Positions 54,087 to 62,397 of a stretch of DNA of 64,000 bases are shown piece after piece; the stretch's first letter is position 1, and each line of letters opens with the position of its first letter. A program made the position numbers and the translations under genes. Source of the stretch: SIG603 sp964370775 (GTDB lineage Bacteria; Bacillota; Clostridia; Oscillospirales; Acutalibacteraceae); NCBI GenBank assembly GCA_964370775.1, contig CAYJKT010000014.1, forward strand, positions 5,892-69,891. Reading direction: 5' to 3'. The notes under the pieces are model-generated. The model worked only from the letters and a program-made list of their open reading frames with translations. It was not told the origin of the DNA and did not search any database.

Positions 54087-55114
54087 TATAGCACCTCCAC
54101 TTTCTTAAACCCTGCGGTTTCAGGCGCTTTTGGGTCACATAACCAACATGATGCACGCTGCTCGTTTTCAAAATAATAATACTCAGGCATTTTGCGGTTG
54201 CATATGTTCAAACGGTGCTCACAACGTGGGGCAAATGGACAACCTTTTGGTGGCAATAGCAAATCAGGTGGTGTACCTTTAATGGAGTAAAGCTCATCTT
54301 TATGAGATGTATTTAAACGTGGCACACTGTTTAAAAGCGCCCATGTATATGGATGTTTTGGGTTGTTGAAAATATCTGTAGTTAAGCCACTTTCAACAAT
54401 TTTACCACCATACATAACAAACACTCGGCGTGCGCTACCTGCAACAACACCTAAATCATGTGTGATAAGTATAACAGAGGTATTACACTCTTTTTTCATA
54501 TCATCAATAAGCTTCATAATCTGTGCTTGAACCGTAACATCTAGCGCAGTTGTAGGTTCATCTGCAATTAAAACTTTTGGTCTGTTTATAAGCGCCATTG
54601 CTATCATAGCACGTTGGCGCATACCACCTGAAAACTCGTGAGGGTACTGGTTTGCACGGCGTTCAGGGTCAGGTATTTTAACCACACGCAACATCTCAAC
54701 AGCTTGTTTAAAGGCTTCTTTTTTTGGTATGTTGTGGTGTATGATTAAACTTTCTGCAATTTGTTTACCTACTTTACGTGTTGGGTTAAGTGAGGCAAGC
54801 GCATCTTGGAAAATCATGCTAACTTGCGCACCACGGAATTTACGCATCTCGTTATAGTTTAAACCAATTAACTCCTCACCATCTAGTTTAACACTAGATG
54901 TACTTTTAATCTCGCCTGGTTTGTGTATTAGTTGCATTATAGCTTTTGATGTAACGGATTTACCAGAGCCAGATTCGCCAACTATAGCAACTGTTTCGCC
55001 CTCGGTTAAATCAAAAGAGATACCACGCACAGCTTTAACTTCACCAGAATAAGTGTGGAAGGATACTTCAAGGTTATTAACTTCGAGCATTTTATTATCG
55101 TTCATTTCGTTCAT
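54086..55114 (-). CDS. oppD: Oligopeptide ABC transporter ATP-binding protein OppD/DppD
   Basis: 342 aa. Walker A GESGSGKSVTSKAIM, signature HEFSGGMRQRAMIAMAL, Walker B VLIADEPTTALDV, LITHDLGVVAGSARR and the C-terminal cysteine-containing motif GCPFAPRCEHRLNIC. It pairs with OppF. The start at 55114 follows GGGGGAGG closely; a second in-frame ATG three codons later is also possible. Confidence 0.95.
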   Translation of the reverse strand: MNEMNDNKMLEVNNLEVSFHTYSGEVKAVRGISFDLTEGETVAIVGESGSGKSVTSKAIMQLIHKPGEIKSTSSVKLDGEELIGLNYNEMRKFRGAQVSMIFQDALASLNPTRKVGKQIAESLIIHHNIPKKEAFKQAVEMLRVVKIPDPERRANQYPHEFSGGMRQRAMIAMALINRPKVLIADEPTTALDVTVQAQIMKLIDDMKKECNTSVILITHDLGVVAGSARRVFVMYGGKIVESGLTTDIFNNPKHPYTWALLNSVPRLNTSHKDELYSIKGTPPDLLLPPKGCPFAPRCEHRLNICNRKMPEYYYFENEQRASCWLCDPKAPETAGFKKVEVL

Positions 55115-55129
55115 AGTCCTCCCCCTTTC

Positions 55130-56059
55130 TTATTGGCGTAGGCGTGGGTCAAGCGCATCACGCAAGCCGTCGCCTAGCAAGTTAAAACTTAACATAGTTA
55201 AGGATATCATAAGTGTTGGGAAAACTAATTGGTATGGGTAAAACAACAAGTTTTGTTGTGCAGCTGAACATAGCGCACCCCAGCTTGTATTTGGTGAAGC
55301 AACACCAAGCCCGATAAAGCTCAAAAATGCCTCAGCAAATATAAGCCCTGGTATAGCAAGTGTTGTTGAAACTATAAGTTGCGACATAACGTTAGGTATC
55401 ATGTGTGTGCGTATAACGTAGCTTGCAGGCGCACCTAATGCAACAGAAGCCGAAACATAATCGTTTTGTTTTTCTTGCAAAACACGGCCACGTATCATAC
55501 GTGCAGTGCCCGTCCAGCCAGTTAAGGTTAGCGCAAAAATTAGAGAACCTATTGATGGCTCAAGTAGTAATGAAACAAGTATGATAACTATCATTTTTGG
55601 CACACAGCCGATAAAATCAACTATACGCATCATTAGGTTATCAACCATACCGCCAAGGTAGCCAGAAACACCACCGTAGATTAAACCTACTGTAATATTA
55701 ATAGCCGCACCTATTACGCCTATTGCTAGTGAAACACGGCCGGCCTCCCAAACACGTGTAAATATATCACGGCCCATGTTATCTGTACCAAACCAATAAG
55801 TTGAATTTGGTGTTTCGTTTTTAGCATCTGGGTTAATGCTAGTTACTGTAAATTCGTTTAGATATGGCCCTATAATAACCATTATAACCATGCCTATTAG
55901 CAAACATAGCGCACCTAATGCAACTTTGTTTTTCTTTAAACGTCGCCAAGCATCTGCCCAGTAGGTAATGCTCTCGCGCATAACAACCTCACCAAGTTGA
56001 CCTTGGGTAGGGTCTGGAAGAAAATCATCTTCCAGAAATTCTATTTTTTCTTCTGACAT
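55130..56059 (-). CDS. oppC: Oligopeptide ABC transporter permease OppC/DppC
   Basis: 309 aa. An N-terminal cytoplasmic region and first helix (OppC_N) are followed by a BPD_transp_1 domain with the EAA loop ASVALGAPASYVIRTHMIPN (about 215-235) that contacts the ATPases. Also FGTDNMGRDIFTRVWEAGR, typical of OppC. Six helices predicted. It lies 17 nt after oppB. Confidence 0.95.
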   Translation of the reverse strand: MSEEKIEFLEDDFLPDPTQGQLGEVVMRESITYWADAWRRLKKNKVALGALCLLIGMVIMVIIGPYLNEFTVTSINPDAKNETPNSTYWFGTDNMGRDIFTRVWEAGRVSLAIGVIGAAINITVGLIYGGVSGYLGGMVDNLMMRIVDFIGCVPKMIVIILVSLLLEPSIGSLIFALTLTGWTGTARMIRGRVLQEKQNDYVSASVALGAPASYVIRTHMIPNVMSQLIVSTTLAIPGLIFAEAFLSFIGLGVASPNTSWGALCSAAQQNLLFYPYQLVFPTLMISLTMLSFNLLGDGLRDALDPRLRQ

Positions 56060-56076
56060 ATTCTTTTCTTCCCTTC

Positions 56077-57012
56077 TTATTTATTTGTTTTATCTAAACG
56101 CACACGTGGGTCAATTAACATGTATAAAATATCAACAGCAAACATAGCCAAGATATAAATGCTAGAAATAACTATTGTTTGGCCAATAATCATAGGGTAA
56201 TCACGCCCCGTAACACTGTTAACAAAGTAGCTACCTATACCAGGTATGGAGAAGATAAGCTCCAAAACAAATGTGCCTGTAAAAATAAGTGCAAGTTGTG
56301 GCACAAGTATAGTAACAATTGGTGAAATAGCATTACGCAAAATAACTTTAAATGTTAGAGCCATTTTTGACATGCCTATAGCCTCAGCAGCAAGCACATA
56401 GTCTTGATTCATAACATCTAACCAGCTTGTACGCATGTAACGTGCTTTTGTACCAATTGAGCTAATACCATATGCAATTGATGGTAAAACCGTATAAATA
56501 AAACCATTCCAACCAGTAATTGGGAACCAACCAAGCTCAAAAGCAAAAAAGTATTGCAAAATTGAAGCAAAAACAAAGCTCGGCACTGAAATAGCCACTA
56601 GTGAAAAGAACATAACTGTGTAATCCACCCATTTGCCACGCTTATATGCAGCAAGTATGCCAAGGCCTAAACCTATGGGTATACCAAACATAAGGCCTTG
56701 CACACCAATAGTTGCAGAAACAGGCGCACCTTGAGCAATAATTTGGTTAATTGAACGCCCTGGATAAACAATGGATTCACCAAGGTCAAAATTTAACAAT
56801 AGGTTTTTCATGTATATAAAATACTGTACTATAACTGGTTGATCAAGGCCATAACGAGCCATGTAGTTGTCACGTATATCTTCAGGCAATTTTGCGGCTG
56901 CCTCACCTAGAGGGTCACCGGGTATCATGTGCATGAGGAAATATGTTGCTGTGATAACTAAAAACAAGGTGAGTAGCATTGATAAAAAACGCTTCACAAC
57001 ATATCTTTTCAA
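56077..57012 (-). CDS. oppB: Oligopeptide ABC transporter permease OppB/DppB
   Basis: 311 aa with six helices. Family opening RYVVKRFLSMLLTLFLVI and PGDPLGEAA, then LNFDLGESIVYPGRSI and the EAA loop DYVLAAEAIGMSKMALTFKV (about 203-222). It forms the membrane channel with OppC. Separated from oppA1 by 136 nt with a stem-loop. Confidence 0.95.
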   Translation of the reverse strand: MKRYVVKRFLSMLLTLFLVITATYFLMHMIPGDPLGEAAAKLPEDIRDNYMARYGLDQPVIVQYFIYMKNLLLNFDLGESIVYPGRSINQIIAQGAPVSATIGVQGLMFGIPIGLGLGILAAYKRGKWVDYTVMFFSLVAISVPSFVFASILQYFFAFELGWFPITGWNGFIYTVLPSIAYGISSIGTKARYMRTSWLDVMNQDYVLAAEAIGMSKMALTFKVILRNAISPIVTILVPQLALIFTGTFVLELIFSIPGIGSYFVNSVTGRDYPMIIGQTIVISSIYILAMFAVDILYMLIDPRVRLDKTNK

Positions 57013-57093
57013 GAGAATTCCTCCTTAAACGTTTCACTTAAAAAACTCAAAAAAATAACACTAAATTGTTAATTAAGTGCTGTTTAAATGCCC

Positions 57094-57128
57094 ATATCTA
57101 CCTTGCATTTAACACACAAGGTAGATAT
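57094..57128 (-). other. Intercistronic stem-loop between oppA1 and oppB
   Basis: ATATCTACCTTG (57094-57105) and CAAGGTAGATAT (57117-57128), a perfect 12-bp stem with an 11-nt loop and no T-run. Similar structures in other ABC operons protect the upstream binding-protein mRNA, giving more OppA than OppBCDF. Confidence 0.7.
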
Positions 57129-57148
57129 TATCAGCATTTAATTAAAAA

Positions 57149-58885
57149 TTATACTTCTTCAATGTAAACAGTGCGGAACAAGCTTGGGCCAAATGTGCCA
57201 GCTTCGCTCTCAAAACCATGTACGTCTTTAGCTGTCATCATAGAGCTAATTGGGTGGTAAATTGGTATAATGATAGCATCTTCAGCAACAGCTAGTTTTT
57301 CTGCATCTGCAAATAATTTAACACGCTCATCATGGTCACGAGATTGTGCAGCTGTGTTGCAGTAATCATCAAACTCAGTGTTATTCCAGTTTAGTGCATA
57401 GTTGCTGTCTTTTGTTGAAATGCACATACCCATAAGGTCGATAGGGTCGTTATATTCAGTGTAGTGTGTGCTAACAACCATACCAAACTCACCTGCTTTG
57501 CCACGGTCATAACCAACAGCGCTTTCAACTTGCTCTATTTCAATTTCAAAACCGATTTTGTTTTTGAAAATTTCATAGAAGTATTCAGCATTATCTTTAG
57601 AGGCAGCAGTTGTGCTCTTAACAAGGTAGTTAATTTTATAAGCGGTAGGGTCTTCTGGCAAGCCAAGCTCTTTTAAGCCTTCAATAAATAATGCTTTAGG
57701 GTCTGGTGCTGCAGCTTTTAAATCAGCTACTGGGTCAGTGCCAGCCGCCTCACGGAAGTTTACACCATCAATTGAAAGTGTAATTGGAATAAGCCCTTTT
57801 GCAGGTACAGCAAGGCCACCGTTTATCATATCGCCTGTTTCTTGGCCATCAATACATGCACCAATTGCACGGCGAATTTTGCTGTTGCTCAATAGTTTAT
57901 TACCACTTGCATCTTCGTAAGCAGCGTTAAAGAACAACGTGCAAGTGCCAGCAAGGGTAAAGTCACCATAGTTAAAGTTATCTGTTTCTATTAATTTTTC
58001 ACGCCATTCAGTGCTACTTACAGATGAACGGTCAATTGTACCACTGTAAAGTTCAGCTAGTACAGAGTTGTAATCTTTGATAATTTTAATTTCAACACGA
58101 TCAAGTGCAACTTCATCTGCACGGTGGTAATTTTCGTTTTTAGTTAGTGTTATGTGAGAGTCGTGCACCCACTCAGTAACTTTAAAAGCACCACAAGAAA
58201 TTAATGTATCTGCCTCTGTGCCGTATGTACTGCCGTGTTGCTCCATAACATCAAGGCGAATAGGTGTAAAACATGGGCCATATGTTAAATCTAAAAAGTA
58301 TGGTAAGTAGTAATCAAGCTCAATTTGCAAAGTGCTATCATCAACTGCTGTTACACCAAGTGTAGATGGTTCCATTTCGCCAGCTATAATTTTTTCAGCA
58401 TTTTTAAAGCTCATCAATGTTTTTGCTTGTACAGAGGCTAATGCTGGGTCAACAATGCGTTTAAATGCATCAACATAGTGCTGTGCTGTAACGGGTTGGC
58501 CATCTTCCCACACAACTGCATCAAGTTTAAATGTCCAAGTTAGGCCATCTTCACTTGTTTCCCAGCTAGTTGCGCCGTATGGTTGTGGTGCAAGAACACC
58601 ATCTACCATTTGCAAAGCTGTAATTTGTACTGCACTGTTGCAAATGCAAATTAAATCAGTAGTGCTGTTAGATTGTGTTGTATCCATAACTTTAGGGTCA
58701 CTTAGTAGTGCATAGTTTAAAACTTGCTCAACGTCAGAACCACCTGTAGCTGCAACATCTCCACCTGTTGCAGTTGTGTCACCACCTGTTGTTGCTGCAC
58801 TACTCTCATCACCACAAGCTGCAAGGCTAGCAGTTGCAAGTGCTAAAATACTACCTTGTAAAAATTTTCTACGTGTAACTTTCAT
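57149..58885 (-). CDS. oppA: Oligopeptide-binding lipoprotein (SBP_bac_5), OppA1
   Basis: 578 aa. Signal with a Tat-like TRRKFLQGS motif and a lipobox LAAC (Cys about 24), then a Ser/Thr/Gly-rich linker. The mature family 5 binding protein shows VLNYALLSDPKVMDTTQS, TWTFKLDAVVWEDGQPVTAQ, FKVTEWVHDSHITLTKNENY and IDRSSVSSTEW. It captures peptides outside the cell for OppBCDF. It is a paralogue of the protein encoded at 60405-62021, with the aminopeptidase gene between them. Confidence 0.93.
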   Translation of the reverse strand: MKVTRRKFLQGSILALATASLAACGDESSAATTGGDTTATGGDVAATGGSDVEQVLNYALLSDPKVMDTTQSNSTTDLICICNSAVQITALQMVDGVLAPQPYGATSWETSEDGLTWTFKLDAVVWEDGQPVTAQHYVDAFKRIVDPALASVQAKTLMSFKNAEKIIAGEMEPSTLGVTAVDDSTLQIELDYYLPYFLDLTYGPCFTPIRLDVMEQHGSTYGTEADTLISCGAFKVTEWVHDSHITLTKNENYHRADEVALDRVEIKIIKDYNSVLAELYSGTIDRSSVSSTEWREKLIETDNFNYGDFTLAGTCTLFFNAAYEDASGNKLLSNSKIRRAIGACIDGQETGDMINGGLAVPAKGLIPITLSIDGVNFREAAGTDPVADLKAAAPDPKALFIEGLKELGLPEDPTAYKINYLVKSTTAASKDNAEYFYEIFKNKIGFEIEIEQVESAVGYDRGKAGEFGMVVSTHYTEYNDPIDLMGMCISTKDSNYALNWNNTEFDDYCNTAAQSRDHDERVKLFADAEKLAVAEDAIIIPIYHPISSMMTAKDVHGFESEAGTFGPSLFRTVYIEEV

Positions 58886-58936
58886 GTTTATTTCTCCTTT
58901 TAAATCTTATTTTATTTATTTTCAATACCTTGTTAT

Positions 58937-60367
58937 TTACTCGCAAAGTAATTGATACATAAGCCTTACTCCAAAGCCTGTTGCCCCAGCTGGATTTACA
59001 CCTTTTGGCATAGGTGCATTTGCTGTACCTGCAATGTCAATGTGTATCCAAGGTTTGTTTTCGCAAAACTCTTTTAAAAACAAACCAGCTATAATACCGC
59101 CAGCAGCTGGTGTTGCGCCAGAATTACGATAATCTGCAATTGTGGAAACTATTCGCTCTTTAGATTCTTCAAAAAGCGGCAATTGCCAAACTAATTCACC
59201 TGTTTTTTTGGAGGCTCTTTTTGTGCATTCAAGTAATGTGTCGTTATTTGTCATAACCGCACAGCAATCTGCACCAAATGTCATTGCCACTGAGCCTGTC
59301 AAAGTTGCGATATCTATTATTTTTTCAACCTTTTCCATTTTCGCTACGTAGTTTATAGCATCTGCAAGCAACAAGCGACCCTCTGCGTCAGTATTTGTTA
59401 TTTCAACAGTTTTGCCAGAGTACATAGTTAACACTGTGCCTGGTAAAAATGCTTTTGCATCAACTAAATTTTCAGCAGATGGTATTACACAAAGCACGTT
59501 TTTCTCAACTTTATTTTTCGCAAGAGCTGTCATTAAACCTAAAACATTTGCTGCACCGCACATATCAACTTTCATGCTAACAATTGTTTTTGTATCCTTT
59601 AAGTTATAACCACCTGCATCAAATGTAACACCTTTGCCAACATACGCTGTATATGGTTCATCACCTGCGCCGTTATACTCCATAACTATTAGCACAGGTG
59701 CATGTTTTGAACCTTTGCCAACTGCAAGTATACCACCAAAACCCTCTTTTTTAAGCCATTTTTTATCGTAAACAGTGGTCTTAAAACCACATGCTTTACC
59801 TTGTTCAACAGCAAAATCAGCTAATGTTTCAGGGTAGATATCAGCAGCATGTCTGTTGCCTAAATCCCTCGCTATGCAAACACCTTTGCCTAAACTTAAA
59901 CCCTTGTTTATTGCAGTTTGGTAAAGTTCGGTTTCGTTAACTGCTATACTAAAGCATAGCTCTGTTTGCGTTAATAAAGTAGATTTATAACCTTTAAATT
60001 TATATAACGCAAGCTCTGACATTAACGCAAATTGTTCTATTAGTTTTGCGATATCTTCTTCTTTTACATCTTTTTCAAATGCAGTTTTAAGCGAAACACC
60101 CCAATTAACAACTTTTGTATCAGCTAAGCTCTTAAACATCACCGAAAGTGAGTTTCTCACTTTTACTTCGTCGTTTAAATCTCCTAAACCGCAATAAATT
60201 GTGTATTTCATTGCACCATTTTCTAAAGATGAAAAACGTTGCAAAGTATTTGCCTTGCCCTCAAAAATTTTTTTCTTTGAAAGTATCTCGAAATCGCCTT
60301 TTAGCTCGCTTTTATCGCTGTAAAACAAAATGTTATTTACCTGTGCTTTACCAAATGTGATTTGCAT
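58937..60367 (-). CDS. pepA: Leucyl aminopeptidase, M17 family
   Basis: 476 aa. The N-terminal macro-like domain is weakly conserved. The catalytic domain has VGKGVTFDAGGYNLK (metal-binding Lys and Asp), MKVDMCGAANVLG, the signature NTDAEGRLLLADA (325-337, Asp327 and Glu329 as metal ligands) and a P/G-rich end. It removes N-terminal residues from peptides in the cytoplasm. Its position between two peptide-binding protein genes within the opp operon couples uptake to degradation. Confidence 0.93.
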   Translation of the reverse strand: MQITFGKAQVNNILFYSDKSELKGDFEILSKKKIFEGKANTLQRFSSLENGAMKYTIYCGLGDLNDEVKVRNSLSVMFKSLADTKVVNWGVSLKTAFEKDVKEEDIAKLIEQFALMSELALYKFKGYKSTLLTQTELCFSIAVNETELYQTAINKGLSLGKGVCIARDLGNRHAADIYPETLADFAVEQGKACGFKTTVYDKKWLKKEGFGGILAVGKGSKHAPVLIVMEYNGAGDEPYTAYVGKGVTFDAGGYNLKDTKTIVSMKVDMCGAANVLGLMTALAKNKVEKNVLCVIPSAENLVDAKAFLPGTVLTMYSGKTVEITNTDAEGRLLLADAINYVAKMEKVEKIIDIATLTGSVAMTFGADCCAVMTNNDTLLECTKRASKKTGELVWQLPLFEESKERIVSTIADYRNSGATPAAGGIIAGLFLKEFCENKPWIHIDIAGTANAPMPKGVNPAGATGFGVRLMYQLLCE

Positions 60368-60404
60368 TTTTGCGTCCTCTCTAATTTCACTTTATTTTAA
60401 ACTA

Positions 60405-62021
60405 TTACTCTTTATCAATATAAACAGTAGAAAATAGTGTTGGGCTAAATGACGCAGCCGCACCTTGGAAACCATGTACATAATTAGCTGTAACCATAGA
60501 GCTCAATGGGTGGAACAACGGTGCAAGTAGTGCATCATCTTCAACAATAATTTTTTCTGCCTCGGTAAATAATGTTGCACGTTCCTCTGCATCGCGTGAG
60601 GCTGTTGCTGTGTAGCAGCATTCGTCGTAGCGTTCGTTTTTCCAGCCTGTGTTGTAGCTGGATTCTACATCAGAAACATAGTAACTCAAAATACTGTTAG
60701 GGTCGTTGTAATCAGCATAGTAAGTTGTAGAAGTTACACCAAAATCACCAGCGCTTGTTCTATCACGGCCAACTGCGCTTTCAACTTGCTCAATTGCAAA
60801 CTCAAAACCAATTTTAGTTTTAAACACTTCATATAAATATTCAGCTTGGTCTTTAGATGTTGCTGTTGTGCTACGCACTAAGTAGTTTATAGTATATTTG
60901 CTTGGGTCTGGATCTGCGCCTAGTTCTTCCAAACCTTCAATAAACAATGCTTTAGGGTCTGCAATACTTGTTACAGATTGTACAGGGCTGTAGCCAGCAG
61001 CCTCACGGAAGCTTTCATTATCTAAGCTTATAACGCTAGGCACAAACCCCTCTGCTGGTATTGCACGGCCAGCATTTATCATATCACAAGCCTCTTGGCG
61101 GTCAACAGCAGCTGAAATTGCACGGCGTATTTTAGCATTGCTCAAAATTTTAACACCAGTTGTTTCATCAACGTAGTTTGTATTCATTATCAACACATAA
61201 ACGCCTGATGTTGCGTAATCGCCATGTGTAAAATTGCCTGTTTCTATAATTTTATCACGCCACTCTTGGCTACTTACAGATGAACGGTCTATTGTGCCGC
61301 TGTAAAGCTCAGCCATTATAGCGTTGTTATCTTTAATAATGCGGAAATTGATTTGCTCCAGCATGGATTGATCAGCTTCAAAGTATGTATCATTTTTAAC
61401 TAGTGTTATGTGTGAATCATGTGCCCACTCTTGCATTTTAAAAGCACCACAGCTTATTGTATTAGTCGCCTCTGTACCATAAGTGCTACCTAGGCTTTCT
61501 ATAACATCAAGGCGTATAGGTGTAAAGCATGGACCGTAAGTTAAATCTAAAAAGTATGGTATGTATTCTTCAAGTTCAACTTTTAAAGTTTTTTCNNNNN
61601 NNNNNNNNNNNNNNNNNNNNNNNNNNNNNNNNNNNNNNNNNNNNNNNNNNNNNNNNNNNNNNNNNNNNNNNNNNNNNNNNNNNNNNNNNNNNNNNGTTGC
61701 ACCATATGGGTTAATAACAAGTGCATCACCATCTGTTTGTAAACGTGTTAACATAATTGTAATGTTACAAGAGATAACAAGGTCTGTCATTGCATTTGTT
61801 GTTGTGTTATCTATAACTTTAGGGTCGCTCATTAATGCATAATTCAAAACTTGTTCGTCATCAAGCTCCGCTGTTTGATCTACACTTGCTTCACTGCTTG
61901 TTGCCGTGCTAGAGCTACCTGCTACGCTACTACTGCTTGCACCGCCACAAGCTGCCAAACCGCTTGCTGTTACCACAGCAGCACCTACTTTTAAAAAGTT
62001 TCTACGTGTCATGTTTTTCAT
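60405..62021 (-). CDS. oppA: Oligopeptide-binding lipoprotein (SBP_bac_5), OppA2, with an assembly gap
   Basis: Lipoprotein signal with Tat-like TRRNFLKVG and lipobox LAAC (Cys about 25). The rest follows OppA1 closely: LNYALMSDPKVIDNTTTNA, CGAFKMQEWAHDSHITL, IDRSSVSSQEW. The 100-N run (61596-61695) spans 34 codons, whereas OppA1 has 79 residues between the flanking PYGA and TL(Q/K)(I/V)EL motifs; about 230 nt are therefore probably missing and the true protein is near 580 aa. First gene of the opp operon behind a consensus promoter. Confidence 0.9.
   Translation of the reverse strand: MKNMTRRNFLKVGAAVVTASGLAACGGASSSSVAGSSSTATSSEASVDQTAELDDEQVLNYALMSDPKVIDNTTTNAMTDLVISCNITIMLTRLQTDGDALVINPYGAXXXXXXXXXXXXXXXXXXXXXXXXXXXXXXXXXXEKTLKVELEEYIPYFLDLTYGPCFTPIRLDVIESLGSTYGTEATNTISCGAFKMQEWAHDSHITLVKNDTYFEADQSMLEQINFRIIKDNNAIMAELYSGTIDRSSVSSQEWRDKIIETGNFTHGDYATSGVYVLIMNTNYVDETTGVKILSNAKIRRAISAAVDRQEACDMINAGRAIPAEGFVPSVISLDNESFREAAGYSPVQSVTSIADPKALFIEGLEELGADPDPSKYTINYLVRSTTATSKDQAEYLYEVFKTKIGFEFAIEQVESAVGRDRTSAGDFGVTSTTYYADYNDPNSILSYYVSDVESSYNTGWKNERYDECCYTATASRDAEERATLFTEAEKIIVEDDALLAPLFHPLSSMVTANYVHGFQGAAASFSPTLFSTVYIDKE
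61596..61695. other. Assembly gap (100 N) inside oppA2
   Basis: Conventional 100-N scaffold gap. Alignment by eye with the paralogue at 57149-58885 shows that about 230 nt of coding sequence should be here. The near-identity of the two oppA genes may have caused the assembly break. Confidence 0.85.
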
Positions 62022-62397
62022 GTTCTATTCCTTCCTTCTACAATGCTAAAATTAAAATGCAATATTCATTACTAATATAGGGCTAAACGATTAAAACATT
62101 TTAAGCAAATTATATCCTCTTGTTCATCTATTGTCAACAACTGTACTTGTGACAAAAACTACATGAACAATCACTGCACACCTCGCTTTACCACTTCACC
62201 ACAGTAGTATGACTTTCTCCAGAGCATTTTTTTGTGCAAATGCAACAGTATTTTTTTATCAAGTACGAAAATTATGTATTTTTACAAAAACTTTACAAAA
62301 GTGATATTTTTTTCAAATTTATCTGTATTTTTATAAAAAAACATGCTATTATACAATAAGAAATTAAAATATAGATAAAAAGAAAAGAGGAAATTTT
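62022..62397. other. Divergent intergenic region, 376 bp
   Basis: It contains the opp promoter (62109-62137), a GC-richer block (about 62160-62230) with an 18-codon minus-strand frame without a ribosome binding site (62171-62227), and an AT-rich part leading to the PatB gene. A TATTAT box at 62346-62351 is a candidate -10 for the plus strand. Confidence 0.55.
62109..62137 (-). promoter_or_regulatory. Consensus promoter of the opp operon
   Basis: On the minus strand perfect TTGACA (62132-62137) and perfect TATAAT (62109-62114) with a 17-nt spacer. It predicts strong expression of the seven-gene oligopeptide operon; the leader is about 80 nt. Confidence 0.9.

Noticed and set aside
62161..62230. 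A tRNA gene in the opp/patB spacer
   Set aside because: The block has tRNA-like length and composition, but I find no GGTTCGAATCC-like T-arm or acceptor pairing.
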